A stretch of DNA of 64,000 bases from Acephala macrosclerotiorum (GCA_014904845.1 MU119295.1:1-64000), one strand, 5' to 3'. Numbered from the stretch's first letter, positions 32,687 through 46,360 are shown. Translations and numbers: made by a program. Notes: generated by a model from the letters alone, not told the origin.

Positions 32687-34316
32687 TTACATAACGAGCT
32701 CTGGGCCATGATACAGAGAGCGCTTCTCGTTGGCACTGGCCATGATACTCGTACGCTTGGGGAAGCCCTTGAATGACTCTGCATAAGTTGCAACGGAGTG
32801 GGCAACCAACTGTTCCTGTTAGCATGGTCTTGGAACTTGGCTGGGGTGATTGCTCTGCACGTACCTTCGTGTTGACCAACCACGCCTCGAAGTTCAAGTT
32901 GCCGACGTCGTCGCAAAGCTGGTGATAGCAAGGGTCATACCATTGACCGGCAGTTCCACCAAACATGTCAACTTCCTCCTTTGTCTTCACACCTTCGGCT
33001 CCCGTAGCGATACCACCACCTGGAATGCCATTTTTGATGAAGGCATCATAGTCGCTGCGTCCGTCGAACGCGATGTAGGTATAGTTCTCTCCCCGCTTCT
33101 CATACCATTCTGTGTAGAGATCCCGCAGCTCCTCCGAGCCAACTGGGTTGACGTCGTCTCGGGCATCGTAGACTTGGTAGGCATAGTTGGGTGAAGCAAG
33201 CATGTCGTAGTCCATGAACAGGCGGATCTTCAAGTTCTCTTCCTCAGAGAGTTGGGAAACATAGTAGTCGGATCCCAGAAGACCTTCCTCCTCTCCAGCC
33301 CACCAGGCGAAGCGAACGCAATTGTTAACTTTGAAGTTGACCAATTGCGTAGCGACCTCAAGTAAGGTCATGGTTCCTGTCCCATCATCGTTGATGCCCG
33401 GTCCCTCTGCAACACTATCGCTGTGTCCTCCAAGCATGACACAGTTCTCTTGGTCTCCACCCTTGGTCTGCGCGATGATATTTGTGGTATCAACCTTGGA
33501 CACGACCGAATCGATGTATGCAGAGGAGTTGATAATCTTCCCAGCTTGTAGCTCCGTGATATATGGCTGAGCATCCCCATTGGAGATTCCGAATGTCGCT
33601 ACATGGTATTTCGAAGGCTCGCCCAATGTACCGGAAAGACTGCCCGGACTGTTGTTATAAACCACAGCAGCGATTGCTCCAGCTTTGCCAGCAGCAGCAG
33701 ACTTGTCTCCAAACGCACATACACCTCTCTTAATTAGAGCGATCGAGCCAGTCGTATTCGAGGGGTAGTCGGAAGCGTCGCATCCTTCGTTTTCCACGAG
33801 TACTAGAGGGCCAAACACCGGCTCCTTATCTTTCGTAGGAGGAGTCAGAGACATCGCCATCGCAGATTGTGGGACATGGTTGCCAAGAACGAGGCGGTAT
33901 TCGAAGATGTTGCCCATTACGGCTGGGAAGGTCTGATTCGAAATCTCATAGTAATCGCCAAGCTCTGCAATTGTCGAGTAGATGTAGTCGACTGTGCCAA
34001 GGTGTCCTGTACAACATAGCTATCAGTTTCGAGTTGCAAGAGTGGGCGGTATCAACAGTTGAAGCTTACCAGGACTTCCGATAACTCTCGTAGGGTGGTT
34101 ATATTCCTCTAAACTGAGCTCAGCAATCTTGTACAGCTCCTTAGACCTTTCTCGCAAGTTCTTGGTCTTGATGAGGTCCTGAAGTGCCTCCGAGCTGATG
34201 AGAGGCTTGCTGTTGATAAGAGCTTGGGAGTTCGCGACGGCGTTCTGCAGAGGCTGCTGCACCATGGCGGTACTCGCAAGAGCTGAAAGAGCGACGACAG
34301 GAAGGAGGCGATTCAT
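32687..34316 (-). CDS. Secreted M28 aminopeptidase with PA domain
   Basis: Exons 34316-34070, 34006-32865 and 32809-32687 (introns 63 and 55 nt) give 503 residues. The N-terminal 18 residues are a signal peptide (MNRLLPVVALSALASTAM), followed by a pro-region. A PA domain lies at about residues 145-235 (RGVCAFGDKSAAAGKAGAIA). The M28 zinc site follows in order: GGHSDSV (His277), GINDDGTG (Asp289), GEEEG (Glu322/323), MDYDM (Asp348) and CYHQLCDD (His444). This is the layout of aminopeptidase Y-type exopeptidases, which release N-terminal residues from peptides in the vacuole or outside the cell. The last exon uses the acceptor GAACAG, 10 nt after a CTAAC branch. All metal ligands are present, so it should be active. 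Confidence 0.92.
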
Positions 34317-36313
34317 ACTGGCTTTGCAGATTGTCTGCTGCTGGAGGTGTTGTAGGAGAATATTGAAGAGAATAGGAAGAGAGTCATGGAGTACAGCGAG
34401 GTCGGCGAGGCAACGCTAAGCTGTATCGCGATAAGCCGTCAATATGACGCGAGTCAGCCTTGCATGAGGTCACACGAGCATACTTGAAGTCATTTCTCGT
34501 GGAAATTATTTGTGTGTATCTGTTTCAAAGATTGTGTACGCGTAATGGGAGTAGTCTTGTATATTCCAGATTTCTTATCTAAAAAGTATAGATATATCGC
34601 CTCTCTATAGTTTAAGAATTGACCGAACTCTATCCTTCTAGAGCCAACCCATCAGCAGTACTATTCTAGATGCCTTCCACAGCGAAACGAGAACTCGGGA
34701 GAATTGAAGGTATATGAATACTCTTGAGACATGGTCAATGGACCTTAAAGCAAGCTCCAACCCAGGCAACAATGTACAATTGCGTCCCTAGCAAGACAAA
34801 ATTCCTAAGCAGAAGCACTGATCGATCGATTCTGAAGAGTGTTTAAACGGGAGATTAACAGGCACATGGTAAGATAATGTCAGAAGGAGTGGCACTTTGC
34901 GGAATGAAAATGCACACAACATGAGTGGGGTAGCACTGCAACCCAGTCTGTCTGCGTTCGACTCGAGGACAACCAATTGTTGACGTCAATGAGAACTGGT
35001 GGACTTGATATTCTCTATCAATCCATAATGAAAATAAGGCGTTGAGTACTCACGGGCGGCTATGCAAAGCTGAAGAGCTGGATCGTTGGGGGCCGAGAAA
35101 TCGGAAGATTAGATTGGCCCGATCGTTGCACGTACAATGGGAACATTAGATGTCTCAATGATCCTTCAGTCGATGTGACCGTGGCGAGCTTTGGTTGATG
35201 CAGGCAGGGTCGAGTTTGGTGAAACTGCATGAATCCTGAATCCTAGAGTCCGCCAAGGGCTGTGACCTTGTGGCACAGCAAAAGGCGCAGAATAGAGACG
35301 AATATCTGAATGCTGTGGTACTTTCGAGCTGCGCTTTGAGGTATCTCTGGCTGTGTGAGTAAATAAATATGCAAGAAGTGAAGGCAAGAGATGACAGAGG
35401 AACAAGAGAGGAAGTGAACTTGGAAAGGGAAGGTTGGGTTGGGTCTCACTTAGCTACCTAGGTAGTCCCTCACCTGACTTAGTCTCAGCGATTTCTGCAT
35501 CAACCTCAATCCATCATCAACAGCATCATATATTTCGACCTCCATCTTCACAAAGGAAGAAATACGAGTTGCCAAGACAATCTAGTGGGGCATTACAATC
35601 TTGCCACATACACATTCATCAAGAGCTCCTCTTAGAAGGAAGGATATGAAGTGAGATAAGGCTTTCCTGCCTGTTTCTGCTGGTGTGCTCTTCAAGCTTT
35701 CCTGCGCCTTCATCTTCCACAATGGGTAGAGCTCGTCCTTATAATGTGTGCTAGACTTCACATACTCCCCAGCATTAAATAGCCTAATGTCCAACGCAGT
35801 CGACTTGATTAGCTATTCTAGCGACTCAGTCCAAACCCTAGAGGTACTAGAGATGCAGTTGTGCCCCAGCTTCTTCTGACAGGAACTCAAAGGTCAAGAA
35901 GGCTTCCTTGGAATGATTGGAAATCTGGTTCAGACTGCCCCTCGGCTCATTGGGTAGGTGGCGTCCTGAGAGCGAGCAAGAGACAAGGATCCCAATCCTC
36001 GCTGGAAGCGCACGACCTTTCCTTGGCCGTCGTCCCCGCTCTGTAACGAAGCTTAAAACACAGCCCTAAAAAGATGGCAGAAATCAATTCGAGCCTCATT
36101 CCGACTGGTTGGCAGGGCTAGTGCTCTCCTTCATCATTTGGATATCTTCATCCTACCGCCCAGGAGTGGCGCCGTCGAAGGCCTAATGATCTCCCGGCTG
36201 GGCTGCTGATTCATCCAAGCTAGAAGCATATGCCTATCCAGTCTCTCGTCGTGCTTGTAACTTTGTTTTGAATTTTCTGTGCTATTGCGTTTTTGCATTC
36301 TCTAATTCTCATA
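34317..36313. other. Intergenic stretch, no gene seen
   Basis: About 2 kb between divergently transcribed genes, so it contains both promoters. No reading frame with family features, no RNA gene and no repeat was noticed. Confidence 0.5.
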
Positions 36314-37262
36314 ATGAAGTCAAATCAATTGTTCTTTTTCACCTTTGCGACCAGAGCGACAGCAGCTCTTGACTCCTCGTTGTGTTTCTATCCTGATGGT
36401 ATCACTACAGAGCCAACGCACTCACCTTGCAACTTGACTGTCTCGGCATCTTCGTGTTGCGATCCCTTAGATGCATGTACAGCGTCTGGGTTATGTTTAG
36501 GGCGAACCGGATTCAACTACAGGGGAACATGCACAGACAAGACGTGGGACTCATCAAACTGCGCAGCAAGCTGTCATGCAGGTAAGCAAGCTGGTTAATT
36601 TCAAGAACGGCATGATACTTACATATCTTGTCACAGATCCGTTCAACAATGTTGCCTACAACGAGGTTACACCACTCTGGTCCTGTGACAAGCCAGGAGC
36701 ACCGGAAACGAACTATTGCTGCAATAGCCCGACTAGAAACTGTTGTACGATCGCTACATTTGCCTACGGGACGACAGGAATAGCGTTCAAAACGGGGATG
36801 GACCAGATGTTGTTGGAGCTTGCCAGTCTCAGCTCATCTGGCAATGTGACCGTTACCGTGACGGCTACTGGTGGTGCGGCAACTCGAACAGAAGCCTCAT
36901 CGAACTCTGCCAACTCAGCAGAAACATCATCTTCCTCATCATCGAATCTCGGCGCGGCGATTGGGGCAGGCGTTGGTGTTCCGATGGGTATCCTGTCACT
37001 AGGGATATTAGGATTTTTGTTCTGGAGGGAAAGACGGCACAGCCAGTATAATTCGCAGCAGGCACAGTCGAGGACGCATATCATGGAGATGGATCCTCCG
37101 AAGACGTACTACACACCGCCTCCACCTCCCCCACTACAACCTCAGCAACCATATGTTCCTGTTGTCGAGGCACCGCAAGGTCAGGCTGGGGTCAGCAGGA
37201 TGTCTCCTCAGAAATTGCCAGCGTACGGGGCCCGTCCATCCGATATACACGAGTTGATATGA
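36314..37262 (+). CDS. Cys-rich single-pass membrane protein with cytosolic Pro-rich tail
   Basis: Exons 36314-36581 and 36637-37262 (55-nt intron) give 297 residues; an upstream ATG at 36293 would add seven. A signal peptide of about 18 residues precedes a Cys-rich ectodomain (CFYPDG, SCCDPLDACTASGLCL, CCNSPTRNCC), then a Ser/Thr-rich linker. One transmembrane helix (GAGVGVPMGILSLGILGFLF) follows, then a basic stop (WRERRHS). The cytosolic tail has a run of six prolines and ends PSDIHELI. This layout is shared by many uncharacterised Pezizomycotina surface proteins and suggests a sensor or wall-contact protein. Function unknown; topology is predicted by eye. Confidence 0.75.
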
Positions 37263-37524
37263 TACAATTAGTTCTTGAGGAACGAAGCGGAATCTCGGTG
37301 CCTCGGGCGATATCTGGCAATGCTTCACACATGTCCTTTCTTGTCCGATGTTTTGGTATTCTTCGAGGTCGTAGCTTTGTTGCCAGTTCATTTTCAATGG
37401 GGGCGGGAGTTAAGAGGAATATCTGCATCACGATCTGATTATTGAACTGTTCTTGGCACTTCTCTCTTCAATTTCTAAGTCTATTTCTAGTGAACGTGAT
37501 ATCGAATTCCACGTCTTCCATCTT

Positions 37525-38201
37525 TCAAGCTGCATCTGAAGTCGACCTGCCGGATGTCGTTTGCTCTAGCTGAGCTTGTTTGCAGTTTTTCTTATGGGTC
37601 GGCCAACGCTTTGCCTGACACTCCTTTGAGCAGTATCTAGAAACAAGGATCAGCCTCAGCCAGCGATGTCCACATTTCATACTCACGCAAGCAGCTTGCA
37701 TCCTGCACACAACTTGAGCCCGCTCTTTTTTCCACAGGCATCACAAGTCTTCGACTTCTTCATCCAAGGCGCAAATCCTTTTGAGAAACGATGCGTCATC
37801 TCCTCTGCAGCGGCATCACAAGCTCCCCCGGAGAAGCAGATCGGGGATACAAAATCGAGTACAGTAGAAACGAAATCCGATCCAGCACTGGGGCCTGCGG
37901 ATAGAGCTGGAAGTGCGCTGTGGAGAAGGTCGTTGGCTTTCTTGTCGCAAATGACGCATCGCCAGGGTCGGTCTTTAAGTATTGCAGAATTATGTTTGTC
38001 GATTAGAGGTGTGATGAGGAGGCCGATCTCATCAGCGTCGGGAGGAATTGCACCAGGGGTTTTGGGGATACAGAGTGACGCAGGAGCGGATTCTGAAAAC
38101 TCGTACTTGATGAGCTCCGAAGGGCCATCAAATTTGCCGCAGCTGACGCTGTAGATGATCGGGACCTTGTGATCATCTACTGCTGCGATTGAAGAGGCCA
38201 T
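37525..38201 (-). CDS. MYND zinc-finger protein
   Basis: Exons 38201-37687 and 37636-37525 (50-nt intron) give 208 residues. Splicing completes a C-terminal MYND finger: CDACGKKSGLKLCAGCK, then YCSKECQAKRW and the closing HKKNC, with all seven Cys and the His of the C6HC pattern. The 150 residues before it have no domain I recognise, although a CVICDKK pair near residue 82 could be a further metal site. MYND fingers mediate protein contacts with Pro-rich ligands in regulators. A short C-terminal tail follows. A target cannot be named. Confidence 0.85.
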
Positions 38202-39622
38202 GATCGAAACTGTTTTGAAATGTGGACAGGTACGCTTTCGAATTAATAGGATTGAAATACTTGTGCTAATGATTAATTACAGACTGCGCTATGTAGAAGA
38301 AAGCTGGACGACGGGGAGCAAGTCTCCACTTAAAGTAGGCTGCGCACGGGCCCCCACAAAATCCCCACGGAGGCTCGGCCAGATTCAAATCACTTGTAAA
38401 TTTGCTGAAAAGCTCGAATTCAGCTCTTCAAAACTCGTACGATTCCGCACAATTTATCCGGACTTTATACTACTCGATCTTAGTCCGAGTGCACGTCCAA
38501 ATAGGGCCTTATAGGGGGGGAAACGCGCAGCCTAACTTAAAGCCCAGAGATCCCCCCAAGAGCAAATTTGCTGGACTTAGTCCCAAGGCGCAGTTGGCCG
38601 GCCACCATGCATTCCAGATGTTGGTTCCCTGTATCCCAGAGCTGTGATTGAAGGTCGCATTTGAGGCCCTGGTTCCTTTTGGGTGGCATGTTGGCCAGAC
38701 CGACCCTTATCACCAAGTCTGCCTCGCGAGACGATTTGTATCATGGTATGTTTCACTTCGACGCAGAAATTCAAGTGAATGGACGCTCCAAGCGAAAGTT
38801 TCGCAAACGATCTGTCTATGGAGTATGCTTGGATACGGTGTATCGTATGTCACTTGCGCGTCTAAACTTGTTTGAGTCAGCAAAATCAGTAACATTCATG
38901 AGCAGGGCCAGAATTCAACTTACCCCCTGGCATTGCCTGCAAGCCCTGAGGGCAGCTCTCGGACCTATCTCAAAGCAGTTTATGAAGCTGTACATTTGCA
39001 CGAGCTTTTTCGGCTGCTTACTCGAGCCTCCTTGCCTCGAGCTGGAGTCACAATTGCGACGACGTGAACTTCGGATGACATTGCTAGTTCTAATTTTCTC
39101 TCGAGAACCTTTGACTTCAGGAGAGTTTGGGGTGAAGCAGAAGCAACGTCTTCCATATGACTTTGGAGATACTTTAAACCCCTCTCTAGCCTCCTTTTCC
39201 CCGCCCCCACTCGGCTCGCTAGCTTGCCCCTATTCCGCTCGCCTCGGTCCAACCTCAATATCGTCACCAACAACACTAATCTTTCAACATTCCGAACTAC
39301 GTCCGCGTCGTACAGATACGAACCATTGCTATCAAATCCCGACCAGTCCAGACTCTCAAAGCTATCATGTGCACCAATGGGATTGATAGGAGATCACTGC
39401 CCCAAAGAGCAACCACTAACCCCGCATTACACATTGCGGGGTCGAGCCCCAGTCGCTGAGCACATTCTCACCTCGACCAAGACGACGGTATTCCCGGGGA
39501 GGAGAGATGGGAGGAACCGCTTCCCCTCTATCTTTTCTTCTGATTCTCTTTTCCCAATTTTTCTCTCACGAAAATCGACCCAAACTCAAGAATCAAATTA
39601 AAGTCAAGTAACCACTAACAAG
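38202..39622. other. Intergenic stretch, no gene supported
   Basis: A plus-strand open frame of 241 residues (38661-39386) has no domain, no hydrophobic pattern and no start context, so I do not call it. The region includes the promoter of the alcohol dehydrogenase gene. Confidence 0.45.
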
Positions 39623-41451
39623 ATGTCACAAACTCAAACTATGAAGGCGGTTGTGTACCAAGGTTTGTCCTTCGCTCGTGATTGGGAAAAAATAACAAGA
39701 TGGAATGAGCTAGTACTGACAAAGCATGGTAGAACCCTTCAAGGTGTCAATCGAGGAACGCCCGTTGCCAAAGCTCGAACACCCTGATGATTGTTTGGTG
39801 GAAGTTACCACAGCTGCTATCTGTGGTAGTGATCTGCACATGTATCAGGGACGAACCGCTGCTAAGGGCGGTTTGTGCTTTGGTAAGTTTATGACTTGTT
39901 TACTTAACTCTGGTTGGACACGAATGGAGGCTAACTTGAAGCAGGACATGAGAATATGGGCATTATCATTGAGACTGGAAGCGGTGTCTCGTTGTTGAAG
40001 AAGGGAGATCGTGTTGTGATGCCATTCAATGTTGCGGATGGAAGATGTAGGAATTGTGAGGAAGGACGAACGGCGTTCTGTACTGGAGTCAATCCGTGAG
40101 TCCTCTCTAATCCTTGGTGATCCGTACCAATTCCATTATAGAGGCTTTGCTGGCGGTGCATACGGCTATGGTATGTCAATTCGTCTTCATACCACCTTCC
40201 CGTCTTTCATTTTGATAGGGGGCTTCATCTCGCGATGGCCGGATCGTCCGGCTCTCATCCTTCCCCTCTTCTCAAGAATTTCAAGAATGCAAGCAATGCT
40301 GACATGGCACCACAGTTGCAATGGGGCCATACCAAGGAGGACAGGCGCAGTACCTACGAGTTCCATACGCTGACTTCAACTGTCTACCCCTCCCAGCGGG
40401 CAAGGAACACGGTACGTCCAATCAGATTTCTTTCCCATCCAACACTTCTCCTCTTTAAGCTAGTTCCGACATTCACAACTGCCCCTCATCTCCGCCCGCT
40501 TTTACTCCGCCGTGCTTCCACAATCTCCCTGACCTCCACGTACCCCTACACTCTCCCACCGCTTCCACTCCACCTACGCTCCCCGCTGACAACTCACAGA
40601 ATCCGACTTCATTCTTCTCGCCGACATCTTCCCAACCGGCTGGCACGGCGTCGTTCTCTCTGGGTTCAAGCCTGGAGAGTCCATCGCCGTCTTCGGTGCC
40701 GGTCCGGTAGGTCTCATGGCTGCCTACTCCGCCGTCCTCCGCGGCGCTTCCAAAGTCTTCGTCGTCGATTCTGTCCCTGAACGTCTCGCTGCCGCCAAGA
40801 AAATCGGTTGTGAAGCTATTGACTTCAGTAAGGTTGATGCGGTGGAAGAAATTATTAAGTTGAACGGTGGGATGGTGGATAGGAGCGTCGATGCAGTCGG
40901 GTATCAGGCGTCTGCGAAGGATGGGAAGAAGGAAGTGCCGAGTATTGTTTTGGAGAATTGCGTACGTTGCTCTCTCCCCATTTTCTCTCATTCCGCCAAG
41001 CGCGTTACCTCCGCTCCCACTCCATCTCAGACCCGCTCTCGTCGCTCGTCCTTTACTGACTTCCGCTTCAGATCAAAGTGACCCGCCCCACTGGTGGAAT
41101 CGGCGTCCCAGGCCTCTACGTCCCCTCCGACCCCGGAGCACCAGACTCCAACTCCTCTCAAGGAATGCTCCTCGTCTCCTTCGGGAAGCTTTTCGAAAAA
41201 GTACTTCTCCCCCTTCGTCCCTTAACGCTCGCTAACCTCCACCACAGGGACTTACAATAGGAACCGGTCAATGTAACGTAAAATCCTACAACCGCTACCT
41301 CCGCGATATGATCATCTCTGGCCGTGCTAAACCTTCTTTTGTGGTAAGTCATGAAATTGGGATTGATGAGGCGCCGAGGGCGTATACGAAGTTTGATAGG
41401 AGGGAGGACGGGTATACGAAGGTTTTGATTCATCCTAATGGTGGATTCTAG
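39623..41451 (+). CDS. Zinc alcohol dehydrogenase, formaldehyde dehydrogenase-like
   Basis: Eight exons (39623-39662, 39733-39882, 39945-40095, 40142-40170, 40316-40411, 40600-40961, 41072-41200, 41248-41451) close to 386 residues. Features: catalytic-zinc ligands in ICGSDLH (Cys44) and GHE (His65, Glu66), and a structural-zinc loop RCRNCEEGRTAFC with three of the usual four Cys. The motif ADIFPTGWHG and the NAD site FGAGPVGLMAA (about 187-197) follow, and the C-terminus matches the long-chain group. FPTGWHG and the loop type point to the glutathione-independent formaldehyde dehydrogenase-like branch of medium-chain dehydrogenases. It probably oxidises an alcohol or aldehyde adduct with NAD in the cytosol; substrate not readable. 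Introns of 145 and 188 nt are the longest in this gene. Confidence 0.88.
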
Positions 41452-41876
41452 GCTGGTGAGTGGGAGGTGGTGAGTAGGGGGATGTGGAGAAAGGGGAGGA
41501 GAGGGTAAGGGATGGGAGGACATGGGGGATGGAAAATTGTAAGAACAGAAGCAACAATGAAGAAAAGGTGAATACGGAACAGTACAAAAAATGTGGGCGG
41601 AAAGAATACCCACTGAAGCCGGATGACTGTTATGTGCTGATATTCATTCATCCCACAATGTTCTTTTTGCAGGTCCAGCGAAGCCCTTGCTTCTTGATCT
41701 ATAATCCCTATTCGCGATGCCAAAAAGCACATGTTCCTTTCCTTATATGCCATCCCCTGCCTATCTACAGCGAATGTGTCCATTATATTCTCCTAAATGA
41801 ACTCGTGACTCCTCCAGAATGCGTCGCTAGAACGAATGCACCTTCCCATATATCCCACATAAATCTCAAATATGTT

Positions 41877-44800
41877 CTATGATCTGGCGGAACCAGCCAG
41901 GGCTTGCTTCGTCTTCTTCGTCCTCAAATCACCCCAATGCATTTTCACACCCTTCAACAACAGGTATGCGACGAGTCGATAGATGACTGTGCAAATACCT
42001 AGGGCGAGGATATTCCGGCCAGGGTTTGTATTAAGTTTGTATAGCTTCAGAAACTGTCAGTAATTGCAACAAGATGAACGATGATATGTGTGAGAGGAGG
42101 AAGAAAGAACGACAGGGTAAGGAAGGGGGCAAAAAGAGCTCAACTAACATCCAAAACCCGCTCCCCAGTCTCAATCGGACATTGTCCATCCGGCAACCTC
42201 TGACTCTCATCACAAGTGAACATGATACCACGAAGTGAGTAAGGCGCAAGATTCCGGATAGCGTAGCGGAGAGGGGAGAGGTAGTTCACGCCTTGGAGGA
42301 AGGTGGGCATGTTGATAGACATTACGCCGGACATGAATTGGGCGATTGAGAGGAAGACGCTGGTGAGGTTGACGGCGAAGCCGGTGTGTGGGGAGAGGGT
42401 GTTAAACTATTTCTAGTCAGTATATCGAGCGCCGGGGCCGAGAAGGTGAAGGGGAATTGAGCGGAGAAGGGAAAGGGAAAGGAAGGAAACGAGGAAGAAA
42501 AAGGCAAGCTCACCATAATACCCAAACTCTCACCCCCACTAACAATACAAAAGCAATTGAAAAAGCACACCCAAAACATCTGCGCCGTCCTCGGCAGCCC
42601 ACCCCCAAGGTCCGTCAACACAGCAAACAAAACACTAGTAATCAATTCGAACGGTACTTCGAGACTGAGGTAGGTGAGGAAGAAGGCTGTTACACCGTAG
42701 ACGGAGTCGTCGTATTCGCGGTAAAAGACGTCACGTTCGGCGGGGTAGATGGCGACGTTTTGGAGCATGCCGACGAAGTTGAACGCGCAGAATTCCTAGG
42801 AGAGGCGTCAGCGGGATTTTTAATGTGACGGGGAGGAGGAAGAAGAAGAGTGTGGTGCGGAAAGTCTGCTAGGTGGAGGGACATTGGAGTAGGAGTGAAT
42901 GTCCAGCTTGTGGATGGGACATTCGATTCCGAAAAGCTGAACTTCGCCAAGGACGCCCAAGTATGACTTTGGCGAGAGAACGATCTCCAAGCACTACTTT
43001 GGACATTGAGACCGCCAAAAATGTCCACTACAGAAACTGCACTATCCCAAAGCTCAAAAACAATGTGGAAAGGAGCCGCTCGGCACTCACCTGTATAAAC
43101 CCCAATCTCGTTTGCACACTCTCATAATTATTCTTCAACGGCGCAAAGAACAATGTCAAAATAATCGCCAACCCCAGCACCTGCATAATTCTCGCAACAA
43201 GCAAAGGTGGTTGCCTCCTAAAATTAATCGCCGCCCTCCTCAACAAAATCTGATACGCGCCCACGAAGCCCTTCCTCCCTCTAACCAGCGCTCCAAGTTC
43301 TGCTGGAGTAGAAATGGTTGTCGGGTTCATGGCCGTCGAGAAATCGCCGCTGTTCCATGATGTGATTAAGCTGCGGACCTTTTCACGGGTAGCGGCTTCG
43401 CGGTGCTCGTGTTGGAGATCGATTGTGATCAAGTCGAGAGCAAAGTCCGCCGGGTTGGTGGTTGTTGGACAGGGGTAGCCTAGGGAAGAGAAATGGGGAA
43501 GGAGGTTCGTGCCGGGCCCGGCAAAAACGGGGTGTCCACCACGGGCGAGGAGGAGGACGTTTCCAAATTTCGAGAAGATGTCGGAGCGGGATTGATGAAT
43601 CGTTAATATCAACGTCCTCCCTTCCGCAGCAAGACCAGACAAAACCTCCATGATGGATGACGCCGTGAAGGCATCTAATCCTGATGTTGGTTCGTCGAGA
43701 AGGAGAACGCGAGGGTCGGTGAGAATTTGTACTGCTATAGAAACGCGACGCTTCTCACCGCCAGAGATGCCTTTGATAGTTTCAGATCCTATAAGGTTGT
43801 CTGCGCAGTCTTTTAGACCGAGCTTCAAAAGGACTTCTTCTGCGCGTTGATATTTCTGAGCCGTGGTCATGAAAGATGGGAGGCGAAGACCGGCTGCGAA
43901 TTGGAGGGTTTCTCGGACCGTGAGGGAGGGGAGGAGGGCGTCGTCGTCCTGGCAGACGTAGGAGCAGACTGAGCGGATGACGGAATCGGAGGGGACTGAG
44001 CCGTTGAATGTCATTTCGCCCGTTTGGCGGTATTGCGTTCCCAGGGAGTTGTGGAGGCGGAGTGCCATGGCGTTGAGGAGGGAAGTTTTGCCGCTGCCAG
44101 AGGGACCCATGATGATGTTTAGGAGACCGGCTTGGAAGGCCATTGTCACAGGATGGAGGATGGTTTTGGTGGGTAGCTTCCGCCCCAGCATTGATCGCTT
44201 GTCCAGATCTAGAGCAAACCTGTCAAGAGTGATGTCCACTGTTCTGACTTCCGCGGCAGAACGGGCGACCATCTTCTCTTTTCCTGCTGAAAAATCTGTA
44301 TCGGAGTTGCGAGCTTGAGCTATGCTCATCTCCACAGGAATGAATCGTAGACCAACCCAAGCAGAGAAGTAGAACATTACTACATATCCAACCATGATGA
44401 CAATGGGCCTGACGACCCAATTATCTTGTGGTAAACCAAGTGAGTTGATAATGAACGTTCCAGTGTATTGCTCGCAAGCAGGATTTGATTCACCCCCTGG
44501 GTATGGGCAATCATAGAACTGCCCGGCGAACTCATTGGCACATAGAGCTCCAAATCCATAGAAGACATACGCAGTCCATTTGAGCCATCGCACATAGACG
44601 GGGATGGAATTTGCTTGCACGAAGTACCCGCAAGCCATGCTTTGAACCGTGTACCCAAGGTTGGCAATCAACGATGCACCAGCGAACGTCCTCGACGCCG
44701 CCACACAAGCAGCAGCATAAGTCACTGCAATATACTGATTGATGAAAACAATTGCGAAAAAAGTAAGGAACGTGCCAGCTTCTGCTCTAAATCCAGCCAT

Positions 44801-46360
44801 CCAGTAAAAGATGACTGAATAAGCTAAAGGGACGGGGAAATCTTCTGTGAAGAATCTTGCAAGTCTCCTGCTGAGCAGAAACGGGACAACATCCACCACA
44901 TTCTCTGTGTGCTCACGATCAAAGAGTTGAATGTCGATTGTTAGACGATATGTCTCGAACATCAGAATCAGGTAGCCCTGTAATGCAGCTGCATTATATA
45001 ACGCACCCTGTCGACTTCGAATGCCGGACTGATCGCCCTTCAGACCGAAGAAGACCCAGCCTGTCAATATACCCATTAGCACCGCTTCAGAAAGGGACCC
45101 AGCCATTCCCATTGGATCTCTGTACGTGGTCTTGAAAGTACGAGCTGTCAGAACTCGAGTTTGGCGGATGAAAGGTGAGTGAACCGATGCAAGTGACTTG
45201 ATGCTCCTCGGCGATGTCGGGTGGATCGCTTTCTCGTCCGACTTCCCATAAAGTCTCTCGCTTTCTGGTACCCAGGCCGTTTTTAAACGTTCGACCCTTT
45301 CTGTTGAAGCAGCTTCAAGTTCTGGCGTGCGATTGTCTATAGCCGCAATATCAATCAAGAATTCTGCGGGGTTGACGAATGGTGGTAAGTCCATGCCGAT
45401 ACCTGTGAACCAGGGTATACAGTCGTCTGCTTTTCCTGCATAAACTGGGCTTCCTCTGGTCAAAATGACAAGTCTATCGAACATGCCCCAGATTTCTGAT
45501 CTTGGCTGATGTATCGTAGTCACAATAGTTCTGCCCTTCCTTGCCAATGTCTTCAATGTTCTGACAAGTTGGAAAGCACTGGTGGCATCCAATCCCGTAG
45601 TTGGCTCGTCTAAGAAAAGGACGCTCGGGTTGCTCAATAGTTGTACTCCAATGCTCGTTCTCCTCTTTTCGCCACCTGAGCAGCCTTTATGTTGGTGATT
45701 GCCAATCCTCGTGTCTGCACATTCCTTCAATCCCAACTCCAGAATGACTTCCTCCACGACTCTCTTCCGTTCTTCCTCGGTCGTGGGTGGTGGCAATCGC
45801 AAATCTGCAGAATATCGCAATGTCTCCCGAACGGTGAGTGTAGGTATTAAAACATCTTGCTGCATTACATAGGCGCTTCGGACGCTGTTGACGCCAAACA
45901 TGCCATTGAACGTAGTCGTACCTCTCAACGTCAATCTGCCAGTTGTCATCCGCTCTGCCATTGTATTCAACATTGTCGTCTTCCCAGATCCGCTTCCCCC
46001 AATGATTGCCGTTAACGTGCCCGCAGGCATTGATGCAGAAACTGAATGCAGAATCTGCTTAGCATAGGATCTGAGTGCGCCATCTTGATTCTTCTTCTTG
46101 GGTAGGTAATAATTTATGTCGAATGCGCCGGGAGAAGTATCCACCGCCACCGCAAGATTGCGCACTTGTACCTCGACTGACTGGACATCTGAGAGAGAGA
46201 TATGATTGCTGTGCGAATTTGAGATGTGTGCGAGGTCGACTTGAGGTTCTTCGTCTTTCGTTGTGATTGAGGCTGGAGCTTTGTCGATTTCGGAGGGTTG
46301 CGCCGTTGTATCTTCAACATCCCCCATCCTCGGAGACCCTTTCTCGACATCGTCCCTCAT
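41877..46360 (-). CDS. Full-size white-type ABCG transporter (YOL075C-like)
   Basis: Exons 46360-43091, 42795-42514, 42406-42149 and 42044-41877 (introns 295, 107 and 104 nt) give 1325 residues in the order NBD-TMD-NBD-TMD. NBD1 has Walker A GGSGSGKT (121-128), signature CSGGEKRR and Walker B VLFLDEPTTG. NBD2 has GPSGSGKTS, ISGGEKRR and LLLDEPTSG. Both nucleotide sites look intact, unlike the asymmetric PDR pumps, and each half is a white-type module. That matches yeast Yol075c and its fungal relatives, thought to move lipids or xenobiotics across a membrane. Each TMD has about six helices, with the last TMD assembled from three small exons. The N-terminal 60 residues are acidic and disordered. 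Substrate unknown. Confidence 0.9.

Noticed and set aside
38661..39386. Plus-strand open frame of 241 residues upstream of the alcohol dehydrogenase
   Set aside because: No recognisable motif or hydrophobic pattern; probably promoter/intergenic sequence.
6320..41451. A secondary-metabolite or catabolic gene cluster joining the flavoprotein, peroxygenase and alcohol dehydrogenase
   Set aside because: The genes are too far apart, have no shared core enzyme and are separated by pseudogenes; co-function is not supported.
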